Shown here: in pieces, positions 36,415-45,470 of the stretch | Numbering within the stretch: position 1 is the first letter of the stretch | Layout of the letters: each line of letters opens with the position of its first letter | Assembly (NCBI GenBank): GCA_963739005.1 | Contig: CAVTYQ010000008.1 | Coordinates: 124,001 to 188,000, forward strand | Length of the DNA: 64,000 nucleotides | Direction: 5' to 3' | DNA from: DASWJZ01 sp963739005 | GTDB taxonomy: Bacteria > Pseudomonadota > Alphaproteobacteria > Rhizobiales > Afifellaceae | The notes under the pieces: generated by a model | Told to the model about the DNA's origin: nothing | What the model saw: only the letters and a program-made list of their open reading frames with translations | Database searches by the model: none | Made by a program: the position numbers and the translations under genes

Positions 36415-37090
36415 CCACCAATCCCAAGGGCTCGGCCGCCCGCTCTCCCGCCTCGCCGGCGCTCACGCCAGAGTAGTGCTGGAGGCGGTTGGCCGCTTCC
36501 ACGAAACTTCCGCCAGCCGGGCCCTGAAGCACGGCTGCATGTATCACATCTGGCCGGCCGATTGCCAAACCCAATTCCGCCGCGCTGAAGAAGCGGATAA
36601 CGGGGATCGGCACGGCCGAGCCAAAGCGCCGCGTCACCGCCTGCATGATCTTGCGGACGCCGTCGGCGGCGGCATCGGAGGCGATCACGAGCGCAGCCAG
36701 CCCCTCGTTCGCGATCGCCGCCTCCACCTTGGAAAATCCGGCAAGCACCGCGCCGGCCTTGCGCGCCAGACCAAGACGGCCGAGCGCATGCTCCTTGAGC
36801 CGCGCGGCGACCTGGTCGGGGAGATCGGCGGGCGGCCGCAATTGCTCTTTCAGGCCGCGTGAAAATACGTTCCTCTTCACCGCCTCGGCGACCGCCCCGC
36901 GCGTCGCGCCGACCCAGATGCCACGGCCGGGAAGCCGCGCCTTCAAATCGGCGACGACCGTCCCGTCGGGCGCGGCGACGAAGCGGATCAACTGGCTTTC
37001 CGGCAACACGGCGCGCGCGACCGCGCACATGCGCGTGCGGCCCTCGCGGCGCTTGTTCGCGGCCTCCTTGTCCTTCAGCGCTTCCGTCAA
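36395..37090 (-). CDS. RNA-binding protein, YlxR (DUF448) plus L7Ae-like domains
   Basis: 231 residues with two parts: an N-terminal YlxR/DUF448 domain (RTRMCAVARAVLPESQLIRFV, LPGRGIWVGATR) and a C-terminal L7Ae/L30e-like domain (ALGRLGLARKAGAVLAGFSKVEAAI...). This fused form is standard in alphaproteobacteria. It probably binds structured RNA and affects transcription or ribosome function; its role is poorly known. It overlaps nusA (ATGA) and infB, so it is tightly coupled within the operon. Confidence 0.92.
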
Positions 37091-38698
37091 ACGGCGGCGG
37101 CCTCCGTCTCAGCGGGCGCGGTCTCCTCAGCCGGCGGCGGCGCGAGATCGGCCTCGGTGACGAGCCCAGCCTTCAGCCGCGCCGCCATCACGATCGCCTC
37201 CGCCTCCTCGCGCGAGACCTCCATGCCCGAAAATGCACCTTCGAAGCGCTTGCTCTCGCCGTCCTTGCGCTCGGTCCAGCCGACGAGGTCGTCGGCGGCG
37301 CAATAGGCAAGGTCCTCAAGCGTCTTGATGTCGTTCTTGCCGAGCGCAACCATCATCGAGGTGGTGATGCCGGGAACCTCGCGGATCGAATCCTCGACAC
37401 CGAGCTTCTTGCGCTCCTCGTCCTGCTCGGCCTCGATCTTCTCCAGATACTCGCGCGCCCGCGCCTGCAACTCCTCGGCGGTCTCGTCGTCGAAACCTTC
37501 GATCGAAGCGATCTCGTCGCGCTCGACGAAGGCGATATCCTCGACGCTCGCGAAGCCCTCGGAAGCGAGGAGCTGCGCCACCATCTCGTCGACGTCGAGC
37601 GCCGTCATGAAGAGCTGCGAGCGCTCCTGGAACTCCTTCTGCCGGCGTTCCGATTCCTCGTCTTCGGTCAGGATGTCGATATCCCAGCCGGTCAATTGCG
37701 AGGCAAGCCGCACGTTCTGGCCGCGGCGGCCGATGGCGAGCGAAAGCTGGTCATCGGGGACGACCACCTCGATGCGCTCCGCCTCCTCGTCGAGCACGAC
37801 CTTGGTCACCTCGGCCGGCTGCAGCGAATTGACGATGAAGGTCGCGGCATCCGGGTTCCACGGGATGATGTCGATGCGCTCGCCGGCGAGCTCGCCGACC
37901 ACCGCCTGCACGCGGCTGCCGCGCATGCCGACGCAGGCGCCGACCGGATCGATCGAGGTGTCGTGCGAGACGACCGCGATCTTGGCGCGCGACCCGGGGT
38001 CGCGGGCGACCGACTTCACCTCGATGATGCCGTCGTAGATCTCCGGCACTTCCATGGTGAAGAGCTTCTTCATGAATTCCGGATGCGTGCGCGAGAGGAA
38101 GATCTGCGGCCCGCGTTGCTCGCGGCGGACGTCGTAGACATAAGCGCGCACGCGGTCGCCATAGCGGAAGGTCTCGCGCGGGATCATCTCGTCGCGGCGG
38201 ATGATCGCCTCGCCACGGCCGAGATCGACGATGACGTTGCCGTATTCGACGCGCTTGACCGTGCCGTTGACGATCTCGCCGATCCTGTTCTTGTAATCCT
38301 CGGTACTGGCGGTCGCGCTCGGCCTCGCGCACCTTCTGCATGATGACCTGCTTCGCCGACTGGGCGGCGATGCGGCCGTAATCGAGCGGCGGCAGCGGCT
38401 CGGAGATGTAGTCGCCGACCTGCGCCGCCGGGTTCCTGCGGCGCGCGTCCTCGACGGAGATCTGCGCCGAATCGTTCTCCACCGTCTCGACCACCTCGAG
38501 CAGCCGCTGCAGGCGGATCTCGCCGGTCTTCTCGTCGATCTCGGCGCGCACGTCCGTCTCTACGCCGTAGCGCGACTTCGCCGCTTTCTGGATCGCATCC
38601 TCCATGGCGCCGATGACGATGCGGCGATCGATCGTCTTCTCGCGCGCGACCGCGTCGGCGATCTGCAGGAGTTCCAGTCTATTTGCACTGACAGCCAT
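37087..38698 (-). CDS. nusA: Transcription termination/antitermination protein NusA, with apparent 1-base frameshift
   Basis: NusA binds RNA polymerase and modulates pausing, termination and antitermination. The N-terminal domain (ANRLELLQIADAVAREKTID) is read from ATG 38698 to ...REAERDRQY. Just after this, an extra G on the plus strand at 38302-38303 shifts the frame. Removing it restores QYEDYKNRIGEIVNGTVKRV and the rest: S1, KH1/KH2 (GMRGSRVQAVVGELAGERID, AIGRRGQNVRLASQLTG) and two C-terminal acidic repeats. The corrected product is 536 aa, the normal length. As nusA is normally essential, a sequence error is the likeliest cause. Confidence 0.9.
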
Positions 38699-38719
38699 TT
38701 TGCTTCAGCTCCATTCGCG

Positions 38720-39280
38720 TCAGATTTCTTGTCCAACCCGCTCGGCCTTCTCGGCCGGCTTGGCGGCGCGGAGCGCCGATCTCACCAATGCATCGGTCAA
38801 GACCAGCCGCGCCTCGCCGATCGATTCGATCGGCAGCCACACATCCGAGTCCGCCGACATATCGACGAGCCGCATGCCCGCCGCTCCGTCCTTCACGCCG
38901 AGGAGGACGCCGCGGAAGCGCTTGCGCCCGTCCACCGCTACGTCCATCTCGACCTTCGCCTCGTGCCCCGCCCAGTTCTCGAAGTCCTTGGAGCGGGTCA
39001 GCGGCCGGTCGATGCCGGGGGAGGAAATCTCCAAATGGTATTCGCGGTTGATCGGATCGGCGACGTCCATCGCCGGCGAGACGTTGCGCGACAGAAGCTC
39101 GCAATCCTCCACCGTCATGGTGCCGTCGGGCCGCTCGGCCATGATCTGCACGGTCATGCCGTTCAGCCCCGACACCTTGACGCGCACCAAATCGTAGCCG
39201 AGATCGTTGGCGATCGGCTCCACGATATGGGCGATGCGGGCGTCAAGCCCCGTCTCACGCGTCAGACGTCGGTTGTCCAT
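38720..39280 (-). CDS. rimP: Ribosome maturation factor RimP
   Basis: Needed for 30S subunit maturation. 186 residues: N-terminal domain with IVEPIANDLGYDLVRVKVSG, DCELLSRNVSPAMDVADPI and YHLEISSPGIDRPLTRSKDF, then an SH3-like C-terminal domain (RFRGVLLGVKDG). It is first gene of the rimP-nusA-ylxR-(orf)-infB-type operon and is preceded by a promoter and a terminator-like hairpin. Confidence 0.96.
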   Translation of the reverse strand: MDNRRLTRETGLDARIAHIVEPIANDLGYDLVRVKVSGLNGMTVQIMAERPDGTMTVEDCELLSRNVSPAMDVADPINREYHLEISSPGIDRPLTRSKDFENWAGHEAKVEMDVAVDGRKRFRGVLLGVKDGAAGMRLVDMSADSDVWLPIESIGEARLVLTDALVRSALRAAKPAEKAERVGQEI

Positions 39281-39324
39281 TCATCCCCTCGCCCGGCTGC
39301 AGCCCCAACGGGCCCTCGGGCAAC

Positions 39325-39352
39325 AAAAAAGGCGGGCCCCGCAGGACCCACC
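39325..39352 (-). terminator. Rho-independent hairpin in the rimP leader (putative attenuator)
   Basis: On the rimP strand: GGTGGGTCC (39352-39344), loop TGCG, GGGCCCGCC (39339-39331), then six Ts (39330-39325). Nine base pairs, two of them G-U. It lies between the predicted promoter and the rimP ATG, so it would stop transcription before the operon unless bypassed. I recall a rimP-leader attenuator family from alphaproteobacteria; whether this is a member needs a covariance search. Confidence 0.75.
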
Positions 39353-39383
39353 CTCGATTTGGATTCGAGATGTGTTGAACGGT

Positions 39384-39412
39384 GATATAAGCGCCAGGAT
39401 TGCTCGTTGCAA
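39384..39412 (-). promoter_or_regulatory. Sigma-70-like promoter of the rimP-nusA-infB operon
   Basis: On the minus strand: TTGCAA (39412-39407), 17-base spacer, TATATC (39389-39384). The predicted RNA start is near 39377, giving a leader of about 97 bases that contains the terminator hairpin at 39325-39352 and a small upstream stem (CTCGA/TCGAG, 39353-39369). Confidence 0.5.
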
Positions 39413-39460
39413 GCAGAAGATCGGCCCAGAAGGGCCGCAAAACCGCGGATTCGATCAAAG

Positions 39461-39850
39461 ATGGCTCACGTTCGCACGCTGCGCGGCCTCGCCGCGCTCT
39501 TCGCCCTCGGCGCGCTACTTCCCGGCGGCGCGCCGGCAGCGGCCGCCGTGGATTTTCCCACCGTGGTCCGACAGATCCTCGACGGCCAGACCGACGGCCG
39601 CATCGCCAACATGGGCGCCTCCCAGAAGAGCGCCATGATCGCCTGCGTCATCGGCGCGCTCGACCCGCTTCCGGCCGGACGCAAGCGCTACGTCGTGGAA
39701 GGCGCCGACTTCGGCCAGCAGCAGCACCGCTTCGGCGAGGTGGTCAACGAGAACCATGCCAAGTGGAAGCAGGCTATCGCCAACGCCTGCGCCAAGATTG
39801 CGCTGCAAACACCCGGCGCGCGCGACGTGGACCACGTCGGCACGCATTAG
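39461..39850 (+). CDS. Exported small protein of unknown function
   Basis: 129 residues with a signal peptide (HVRTLRGLAALFALGALLPG, cleavage near AAAA-V). The mature part is about 100 residues and helical, with two Cys (MIACVIGAL and ANACAKIAL) that could form a disulfide. I recognise no domain. It is divergent from rimP and convergent with the ornithine cyclodeaminase-like gene. A Met 18 codons upstream gives a basic extension that would spoil the signal peptide. Confidence 0.6.
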   Translation: MAHVRTLRGLAALFALGALLPGGAPAAAAVDFPTVVRQILDGQTDGRIANMGASQKSAMIACVIGALDPLPAGRKRYVVEGADFGQQQHRFGEVVNENHAKWKQAIANACAKIALQTPGARDVDHVGTH

Positions 39851-39873
39851 GCCGCGTCGCCGGTTCAGGTAAA

Positions 39874-40815
39874 CTAGGCGAACGCCAGCATCGCCGCGGC
39901 GAGGTCTTCGATCGCCGTGCCGACGGATTTGAAGAGGGTGATCTCTTCCTCGGATTTGCGCCCTTCAACCTTGCCGCGGCAAAGGTCGAAGAGGTCGCCG
40001 CGAATATCGGATTCGCGAATGACGCCGGCCTCGAGCGGCTGCACGATGTCACCCGCCTCGTGAAGCGCGCCTGAGCGCGTGTCGACGAAGACGTGCGCGC
40101 GCTTCACGGCATCGTCGTCGCATTCGCGCATGCTCGGCGTGTAGCCGCCGACGAGATCGAGATGCACGCCGGGCTTGAGCCACGCGCCCTTCACGAGCGG
40201 CTCGGCGGAGAGCGTCGCGCAGGAGACGAGGTCGGCCGCCCGCACCGCGGCTTCGAGATCGCGCGCGGCCGCGACCGAATAGGTACGGCCAGCAAGCTTT
40301 CCGGCGAGTTCCTCGGCGCGCGAAGGATTGCGGTTCCAGACCAGAACCTCGTCGATCGGGCGCACACTCGCATGCGCTTCGATCAGGTAGGGCGCGAGCG
40401 CGCCGGCACCGACCATCACGAGACGGCGCGCGCCCTCAGCGGCGAGATGAGAGGCGGCGAGGGCCGAGGCGGCGCCCGTTCGCCACAAGGTCAGCGCCTG
40501 CCCATCGATCGCAGCGCACGGCGCGCCGGTCGCGCCGTCCATGAGAAGATAAGTGCCCATCACCGTCGGCATGCCGCGTACGGAATTGCCGGGATAGAGC
40601 GAAACGACCTTCACGCCGAGGAAGTCGGCGCTTCCGTCGTCCTTGGTCCAGGCCGGCATCAGAAGCAGCGTCGCGGTGGGCTCGCCCGGCCTTTCGATCG
40701 GGTGATGGTGGCGCGTCGGCGCCTCGATCTCGCTCCGGAAGGCGCGGCGGAGCGCTTCGATCAGAGCGGGGAACGTAAAGGCGCGCGCAAGATCCTCGGC
40801 GGAGACGACGCGCAT
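39874..40815 (-). CDS. Ornithine cyclodeaminase/mu-crystallin family protein
   Basis: 313 residues with an NAD(P)-binding Rossmann fold (RRLVMVGAGALAPYLIEAH) and the family's N-terminal dimer region (FRSEIEAPTRHHHPI, LLLMPAW, GVKVVSLYPGNS). Members include ornithine cyclodeaminase, alanine dehydrogenase and delta-1-pyrroline-2-carboxylate reductase; the substrate cannot be read from sequence. A conserved late Asp (VHLDLVGGYTPSMRE) corresponds to the catalytic region. ATG 40815 follows the lapA stop by 7 bases. Confidence 0.85.
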   Translation of the reverse strand: MRVVSAEDLARAFTFPALIEALRRAFRSEIEAPTRHHHPIERPGEPTATLLLMPAWTKDDGSADFLGVKVVSLYPGNSVRGMPTVMGTYLLMDGATGAPCAAIDGQALTLWRTGAASALAASHLAAEGARRLVMVGAGALAPYLIEAHASVRPIDEVLVWNRNPSRAEELAGKLAGRTYSVAAARDLEAAVRAADLVSCATLSAEPLVKGAWLKPGVHLDLVGGYTPSMRECDDDAVKRAHVFVDTRSGALHEAGDIVQPLEAGVIRESDIRGDLFDLCRGKVEGRKSEEEITLFKSVGTAIEDLAAAMLAFA

Positions 40816-40822
40816 CCGGCGC

Positions 40823-41188
40823 TCAGCCGCCTCCGGGGCGCGGCAGGAAGCCGGCGGTTCCGGGTGGCGGGGCGTTCGACGCCACGCTCGCCTGCCGTTC
40901 GGCGTGGGCCGGGAAGAAGGCAGCCGCGTCGCGGCGCGCTCGTTCGCGCCGCCGCTGCCTGAGCTGGCTCGTCCAGGCGACAAGACCGCCGACGAGCGCG
41001 CCGAGCACGAAGAGGATGAAGGCCAGCTGGTAGAGCGGCAGGTCGAACTTCAGGATCGGATCGGCGGCGTCGAAGGGGTTCAGATGCACGGTCACGCTCT
41101 GGCCGTTGGCGACCGCAAGGGCCAGGATTGCGGCCAGGATCGGAAGCAGGACGGCCCACTTCAGCACAGTTCCGAACGTGCGGAGCAA
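40823..41188 (-). CDS. lapA: LapA-domain (DUF1049) inner-membrane protein
   Basis: 121 residues with two TM helices (about 10-27 and 52-71) and a basic cytoplasmic tail, the LapA layout (ALAVANGQSVTVHLNPF between helices). LapA/YciS proteins take part in lipopolysaccharide assembly control. A TTG start at 41188 has GGAGGG about 4 bases upstream and begins 2 bases after the ihfB stop. The tail is Pro/Gly-rich and unconserved. Confidence 0.8.
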   Translation of the reverse strand: MLRTFGTVLKWAVLLPILAAILALAVANGQSVTVHLNPFDAADPILKFDLPLYQLAFILFVLGALVGGLVAWTSQLRQRRRERARRDAAAFFPAHAERQASVASNAPPPGTAGFLPRPGGG

Positions 41189-41189
41189 C

Positions 41190-41477
41190 TCACCCTCCGG
41201 TGGTATTCAGCCGCTCCCGCATGTCCTTCCCGGTCTTGAAGAAGGGCACGTATTTCTCCGACACGATCACCTGCTCGCCGGTGCGGGGATTGCGGCCGGT
41301 GCGGGCCGGGCGGTTCTTCACCGAAAACGCCCCGAAACCGCGGAGCTCCACCCTGTCGCCGTGCGCAAGCGCCGATACGATCTCCTCCAGGATGGCGTTG
41401 ACGATATGCTCGACGTCGCGCTGAAAGAGATGCGGGTTGCGCGACGCAATCCGCTCGATGAGCTCCGACTTGATCAC
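41190..41477 (-). CDS. ihfB: Integration host factor subunit beta
   Basis: DNA-bending nucleoid protein, partner of IhfA. The 95-residue HU/IHF fold has IKSELIERIASRNPHLFQRDVE, GDRVELRGFGAFSVKNRPARTGRNPRTGE and the C-terminal VPFFKTGKDMRERLN. The GTG at 41477 is the right start by alignment; the frame is open 16 codons further but with unrelated sequence. It lies 11 bases after sppA, in the sppA-ihfB-lapA operon. Confidence 0.96.
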   Translation of the reverse strand: MIKSELIERIASRNPHLFQRDVEHIVNAILEEIVSALAHGDRVELRGFGAFSVKNRPARTGRNPRTGEQVIVSEKYVPFFKTGKDMRERLNTTGG

Positions 41478-41488
41478 CGCTTGGCCCC

Positions 41489-42454
41489 CTAGCGATCGGA
41501 TCGCCCGAAAAGCGGAGCCTGCCAAACGGATAGAAGACCGTCAACTGTAAGTCGGCGCGGCAAAATTCCGGCCGAGCCCGCCTCTGCTCCGACGAGTTGC
41601 GCCAGCCCCGCCAGCGCGTTCGTCTGGAACATGGAGAAATAGGACTCGTCTGGCTTCCATTCCTTGAGCGGCAAATCCTCCGAAACGTCCTTTGCCGAGG
41701 CGAGCCAGGCGCGCGCCTCCGGATCACCGCCGACGGCATCGATGAGCTTCAAGCGGAGCGCCTGGCGGCCGGTGTAGATGCTACCGTCGGCGAGCCGGCG
41801 TGCGTCAGCCGCCGGCAGATTGCGGCGCTCGGCGACGAGGCCGACGAACCAGTCGTAGGTGTCGTCGATCACGGATTTCAGCATCGCCGTGGCGGCCGGA
41901 TCGGGGGGGCCGAAGATCGAGGGCTCGCCTTTTAGTGGTGCGCTCTTCACCTCCTCGTATTGGACGCCGAGCTTCTGCAGAAGCTCCTCGAAGTGCCCGA
42001 ACTGGAAGATCACGCCGATCGAACCGGTGATGGCGGTCTCGCGCGCTACGATATGGTCGGCGGCGATGGCGGTCATGTAGGCGGCGGAAGCGCCGAGCCC
42101 GTCGATCACGGCGACGACCGGCTTCTTCTCCGAGGCGCGGCGGACAGCATTATAGAGCGCCTCGCCGCCCGAGGCGGCGCCGCCGCCGGAATCGATGTGA
42201 AGCAGGATCGCCTTCACCGAGCTCGCCTTGGCGGCGCTGTCGATCACTTTGACCGCATCCGGACGCGTGGTGATGAAGCCGTCGACCTTGATGTCGGCGA
42301 CCTGGCCGTGGGCGGCGGCGCCAATGCCGTCCTGGTTCCACGCAAGGCTCGCACCGGCGGCGATCGCCACGGCGAGGATCACGAAGGCGGCGATCCGCCA
42401 GAAGCTCGCGCGCCGGCGGAGACGCCGCCGCTCCAGGATTGCTTCGGTATCCAT
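41489..42454 (-). CDS. sppA: Signal peptide peptidase SppA, short form
   Basis: A membrane-anchored serine protease that degrades cleaved signal peptides. 321 residues: one N-terminal TM (about 18-37), a Clp-fold core with HIDSGGGAASGGEALYNAV, nucleophile Ser123 (DGLGASAAYMTA) and general-base Lys175 (SAPLKGEPS). The 52-residue spacing equals that of the Bacillus-type Ser/Lys dyad. ATG 42454 has GGAGAG 9 bases upstream; 26 more in-frame codons upstream lack a signal-anchor pattern. Confidence 0.93.
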   Translation of the reverse strand: MDTEAILERRRLRRRASFWRIAAFVILAVAIAAGASLAWNQDGIGAAAHGQVADIKVDGFITTRPDAVKVIDSAAKASSVKAILLHIDSGGGAASGGEALYNAVRRASEKKPVVAVIDGLGASAAYMTAIAADHIVARETAITGSIGVIFQFGHFEELLQKLGVQYEEVKSAPLKGEPSIFGPPDPAATAMLKSVIDDTYDWFVGLVAERRNLPAADARRLADGSIYTGRQALRLKLIDAVGGDPEARAWLASAKDVSEDLPLKEWKPDESYFSMFQTNALAGLAQLVGAEAGSAGILPRRLTVDGLLSVWQAPLFGRSDR

Positions 42455-42677
42455 CGCATCGCTCTCCAGGGTTTCAGCCGAAAGAGGGCTGAGAACATGC
42501 CTTCGTGGTGCCGTCATGGCGCCAGAAGTCATTGAGTTTGCTCAAGGTCCGCGGCGGACCACTAGCGCGGCGGCGGGCCGGGGGCAAGGCGGGCTGCGCG
42601 ATCACGGCCGCACGGCTGCGGACGAACGCGATCCTGTCCTGGTCCGCGCCGCGCCCGCTCTGCTAGCTTCCGCGCCC

Positions 42678-45470
42678 ATGAACCAGCGCGAGCCGGGCGA
42701 GTTGCCTCCCCAACCGGGCGCCGGGTCGGGCGCCGACGCGTCCACCCGCGTCACGCCGATGATGGAGCAGTATATCGAGATCCGGGCCGCCAACCCGGAC
42801 TGCCTGCTTTTCTATCGCATGGGGGATTTCTACGAGCTCTTCTTCGACGACGCGGCGGCTGCCTCGCGTGCGCTCGGCATCGCGCTCACCAAGCGCGGCA
42901 AGCACCTCGGCGACGACATCCCGATGTGCGGCGTGCCGGTGCACGCCGCCGACGATTATTTGCAGAAGCTGATCGCGCTCGGCTTCCGCGTCGCCGTCTG
43001 CGAGCAGATCGAAGACCCGGCCGAGGCGCGCCGTCGCGGCTCGAAGACGGTGGTCCGGCGCGCGGTGACGCGGCTCGTGACGCCGGGCACCATCACCGAG
43101 GATCGGCTCCTCAATTCGAACCGCAACAACTACCTCGCCGCGATCGTCAGAAGCGCCGCGAGCGACGGCGCCGACCGCCATGCGCTCGCCTGGATCGACA
43201 TCTCGACCGGCGAGTTCCGCATGAGCGAATGCGCGCCGGGCGGCCTTTCCGCGGCGCTCGCGCGAATCGAGCCGCGCGAAATCCTGCTTCCCGAGCGCGC
43301 CGCGGAAGACGCTGCCATGCGCGCGATCGTCAGCGCAGGCGGGGCGGCGCTGACACCGCTGCCGGCGGCGTTCTTCGACGCGGCCCTGGCGGAAGCGCGG
43401 CTCGCCGGGCTCTTCGGCGTCAAGACGATGGAATCCTACGGCGGCTTCAGCCGCGCGGAGCTTTCGGCCGGCGCCGCGCTCATCGCCTACGTGGAGAAGA
43501 CGCAGATCGCCAAGCGTCCGCCAATCGAGCCGCCGAAGCGGGTGAGCGACCGCGAGACCATGCGCATCGACGCGGCGACGCGCGCCAATCTGGAGCTTTT
43601 CCGCGCGATCTCGGGCGGCCGCGAGGGGACGCTCCTTGCCGCAATCGACCGCACAATGAGCGCGGCCGGATCACGGCTCCTGGCGGAGCGACTGGCGAGC
43701 CCGCTTTGCGACCCGGCCGAGATCGACCGGCGGCTCGACGCCATCCAATTCTTTCTCGAAGAACCGGCGCTTCGCGGCGGGATTCGAGAAGGCCTCGCCG
43801 GCGTTCCGGACATGCTGCGCGCGCTTTCGCGGCTCGGGCTCGACCGCGGCGGCCCGCGCGACCTCGACATGATCCGGGCCGGCCTCGAAGCCGCCGAAGA
43901 AATACATCTCAAGTTGCAGGAAGCGGATCATGGCGAAAACCCGGACTCGCAGTCTCCTGCGTCACGTCCCGGCGCTCACCTGGGCCACGTCCGGTCGCAC
44001 CTGGCGCGGCTGGCTGAAACACTCAACACCGCTCTCGCCGACGACCTTCCGCTCCTGAAGCGCGACGGCGGGTTCGTCCGCGCCGGCCAGGAGGCCGCGC
44101 TCGACGAGGCGCGCGGATTGCGTGACGAGAGCCGCCGCGTCATCGCCGGGCTGCAGGCGCGCTATGCCGAAGAGACCGGCATCCGCTCGCTCAAGATCCG
44201 GCACAACAACGTGCTCGGCTACTACGTCGAGGTCACCGCCGGCCAGGCGCAGGCGCTGCAGGCGGACGCGGAAAAATTCATCCATCGGCAGACGATGGCG
44301 AGCGCCATGCGCTTCACCACGACCGAGCTCGGCGCGCTCGAACAGAAGATCGCGAGCGCAGCGGAGCGCGCGCTGCAAATCGAGCTTCAGATCTTCGACG
44401 ACCTTTCCGCACGCATCGCGGAAGAAGAGTCGGCGGTCCGCACCGCGGCGCGCGCGCTCGCCGAGATCGACGTCGCGGCGGCGCTCGCCGAACTGGCCGA
44501 GCGCGAGAGCTACGTGCGGCCGAAGGTGGACCAAAACCTCGCCTTCCGGATCGAGGGCGGTCGCCACCCGGTCGTCGAGCAGGCGCTGAAGCGCGAGGGT
44601 CAGAGCTTTGTCGCGAACGATTGCGATCTTGGCCCCTCGAGGCTCCCCCGGATCGAATCCGGGGCCCAGGATGAGGCAGGAAGCGGCGAAGATTCGGGGC
44701 GCATCTGGTTGCTCACCGGGCCGAACATGGCCGGCAAATCGACGTTCCTGCGCCAGAACGCGCTGATCGCGATCTTGGCGCAGGCGGGATGCTTCGTGCC
44801 GGCGAAGGCGGCGCATATCGGCGTCGTCGACGCCGTCTATTCGCGCGTCGGCGCGGCGGACGATCTCGCGCGCGGGCGCTCGACCTTCATGGTGGAGATG
44901 GTGGAGACGGCGGCGATCCTGAACCAGGCGGGGCCGCGCGCGCTCGTCATCCTCGACGAGATCGGGCGCGGCACGGCGACCTTCGACGGGCTTTCGATCG
45001 CCTGGGCGACGATCGAGCATCTCCACGACGTGAATTTTTCGCGCGCCCTCTTTGCCACCCATTATCATGAGCTGACGGCGCTTTCCGCTAAACTCCCGCG
45101 CCTCACCAACGCGACGATGAAGGTGAAGGAATGGAAGGGCGACGTCGTCTTCCTGCACGAAGTGGCGCCCGGCGCCGCCGACCGCTCCTACGGCATCCAG
45201 GTGGCGAAGCTCGCCGGATTGCCGGCCGCCGTCGTCGCGCGGGCAAGACAGGTGCTCGACATGCTCGAAAAGGGCGACCGCGCACGGCCGGTCACGATCA
45301 TCGACGACCTGCCGCTCTTCGCGGTGAAGCCGAAGGGGATGGAGGAGGAGGCGAGACAAAGCCCGGCGCTCGCCGCGCTCGAAGCGATCAATCCCGACGA
45401 GCTGTCACCGAAAGAGGCGCTGGAGACGCTCTATGAATTGAAGCGGTTGAAGCGGAGGGATCCGGCGTGA
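42678..45470 (+). CDS. mutS: DNA mismatch repair protein MutS
   Basis: Recognises mismatches and starts repair with MutL. 930 residues: mismatch-reading Phe51-x-Glu53 (MGDFYELFFDD), connector and lever domains, clamp (IRSLKIRHNNVLGYYVEVTA), ATPase Walker A GPNMAGKST (about 680), signature STFMVEMVETAAIL, Walker B LVILDEIGRGT, ATHYHEL His switch. Between FVANDCDLGP and RIWLLTG lies about 17 extra residues encoded by a palindromic repeat (44646-44664). The frame is otherwise open throughout. Confidence 0.97.
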   Translation: MNQREPGELPPQPGAGSGADASTRVTPMMEQYIEIRAANPDCLLFYRMGDFYELFFDDAAAASRALGIALTKRGKHLGDDIPMCGVPVHAADDYLQKLIALGFRVAVCEQIEDPAEARRRGSKTVVRRAVTRLVTPGTITEDRLLNSNRNNYLAAIVRSAASDGADRHALAWIDISTGEFRMSECAPGGLSAALARIEPREILLPERAAEDAAMRAIVSAGGAALTPLPAAFFDAALAEARLAGLFGVKTMESYGGFSRAELSAGAALIAYVEKTQIAKRPPIEPPKRVSDRETMRIDAATRANLELFRAISGGREGTLLAAIDRTMSAAGSRLLAERLASPLCDPAEIDRRLDAIQFFLEEPALRGGIREGLAGVPDMLRALSRLGLDRGGPRDLDMIRAGLEAAEEIHLKLQEADHGENPDSQSPASRPGAHLGHVRSHLARLAETLNTALADDLPLLKRDGGFVRAGQEAALDEARGLRDESRRVIAGLQARYAEETGIRSLKIRHNNVLGYYVEVTAGQAQALQADAEKFIHRQTMASAMRFTTTELGALEQKIASAAERALQIELQIFDDLSARIAEEESAVRTAARALAEIDVAAALAELAERESYVRPKVDQNLAFRIEGGRHPVVEQALKREGQSFVANDCDLGPSRLPRIESGAQDEAGSGEDSGRIWLLTGPNMAGKSTFLRQNALIAILAQAGCFVPAKAAHIGVVDAVYSRVGAADDLARGRSTFMVEMVETAAILNQAGPRALVILDEIGRGTATFDGLSIAWATIEHLHDVNFSRALFATHYHELTALSAKLPRLTNATMKVKEWKGDVVFLHEVAPGAADRSYGIQVAKLAGLPAAVVARARQVLDMLEKGDRARPVTIIDDLPLFAVKPKGMEEEARQSPALAALEAINPDELSPKEALETLYELKRLKRRDPA
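44646..44664. repeat. CCCCGGAT-CGA-ATCCGGGG inverted repeat inside mutS
   Basis: A perfect 8-bp inverted repeat just before the P-loop region, within a Pro/Gly/Ser-rich insert (SRLPRIESGAQDEAGSGEDS) that other MutS proteins lack here as far as I recall. The CCCCGGAT...ATCCGGGG form is typical of intergenic palindromes in this order, which suggests insertion in frame. Confidence 0.6.
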
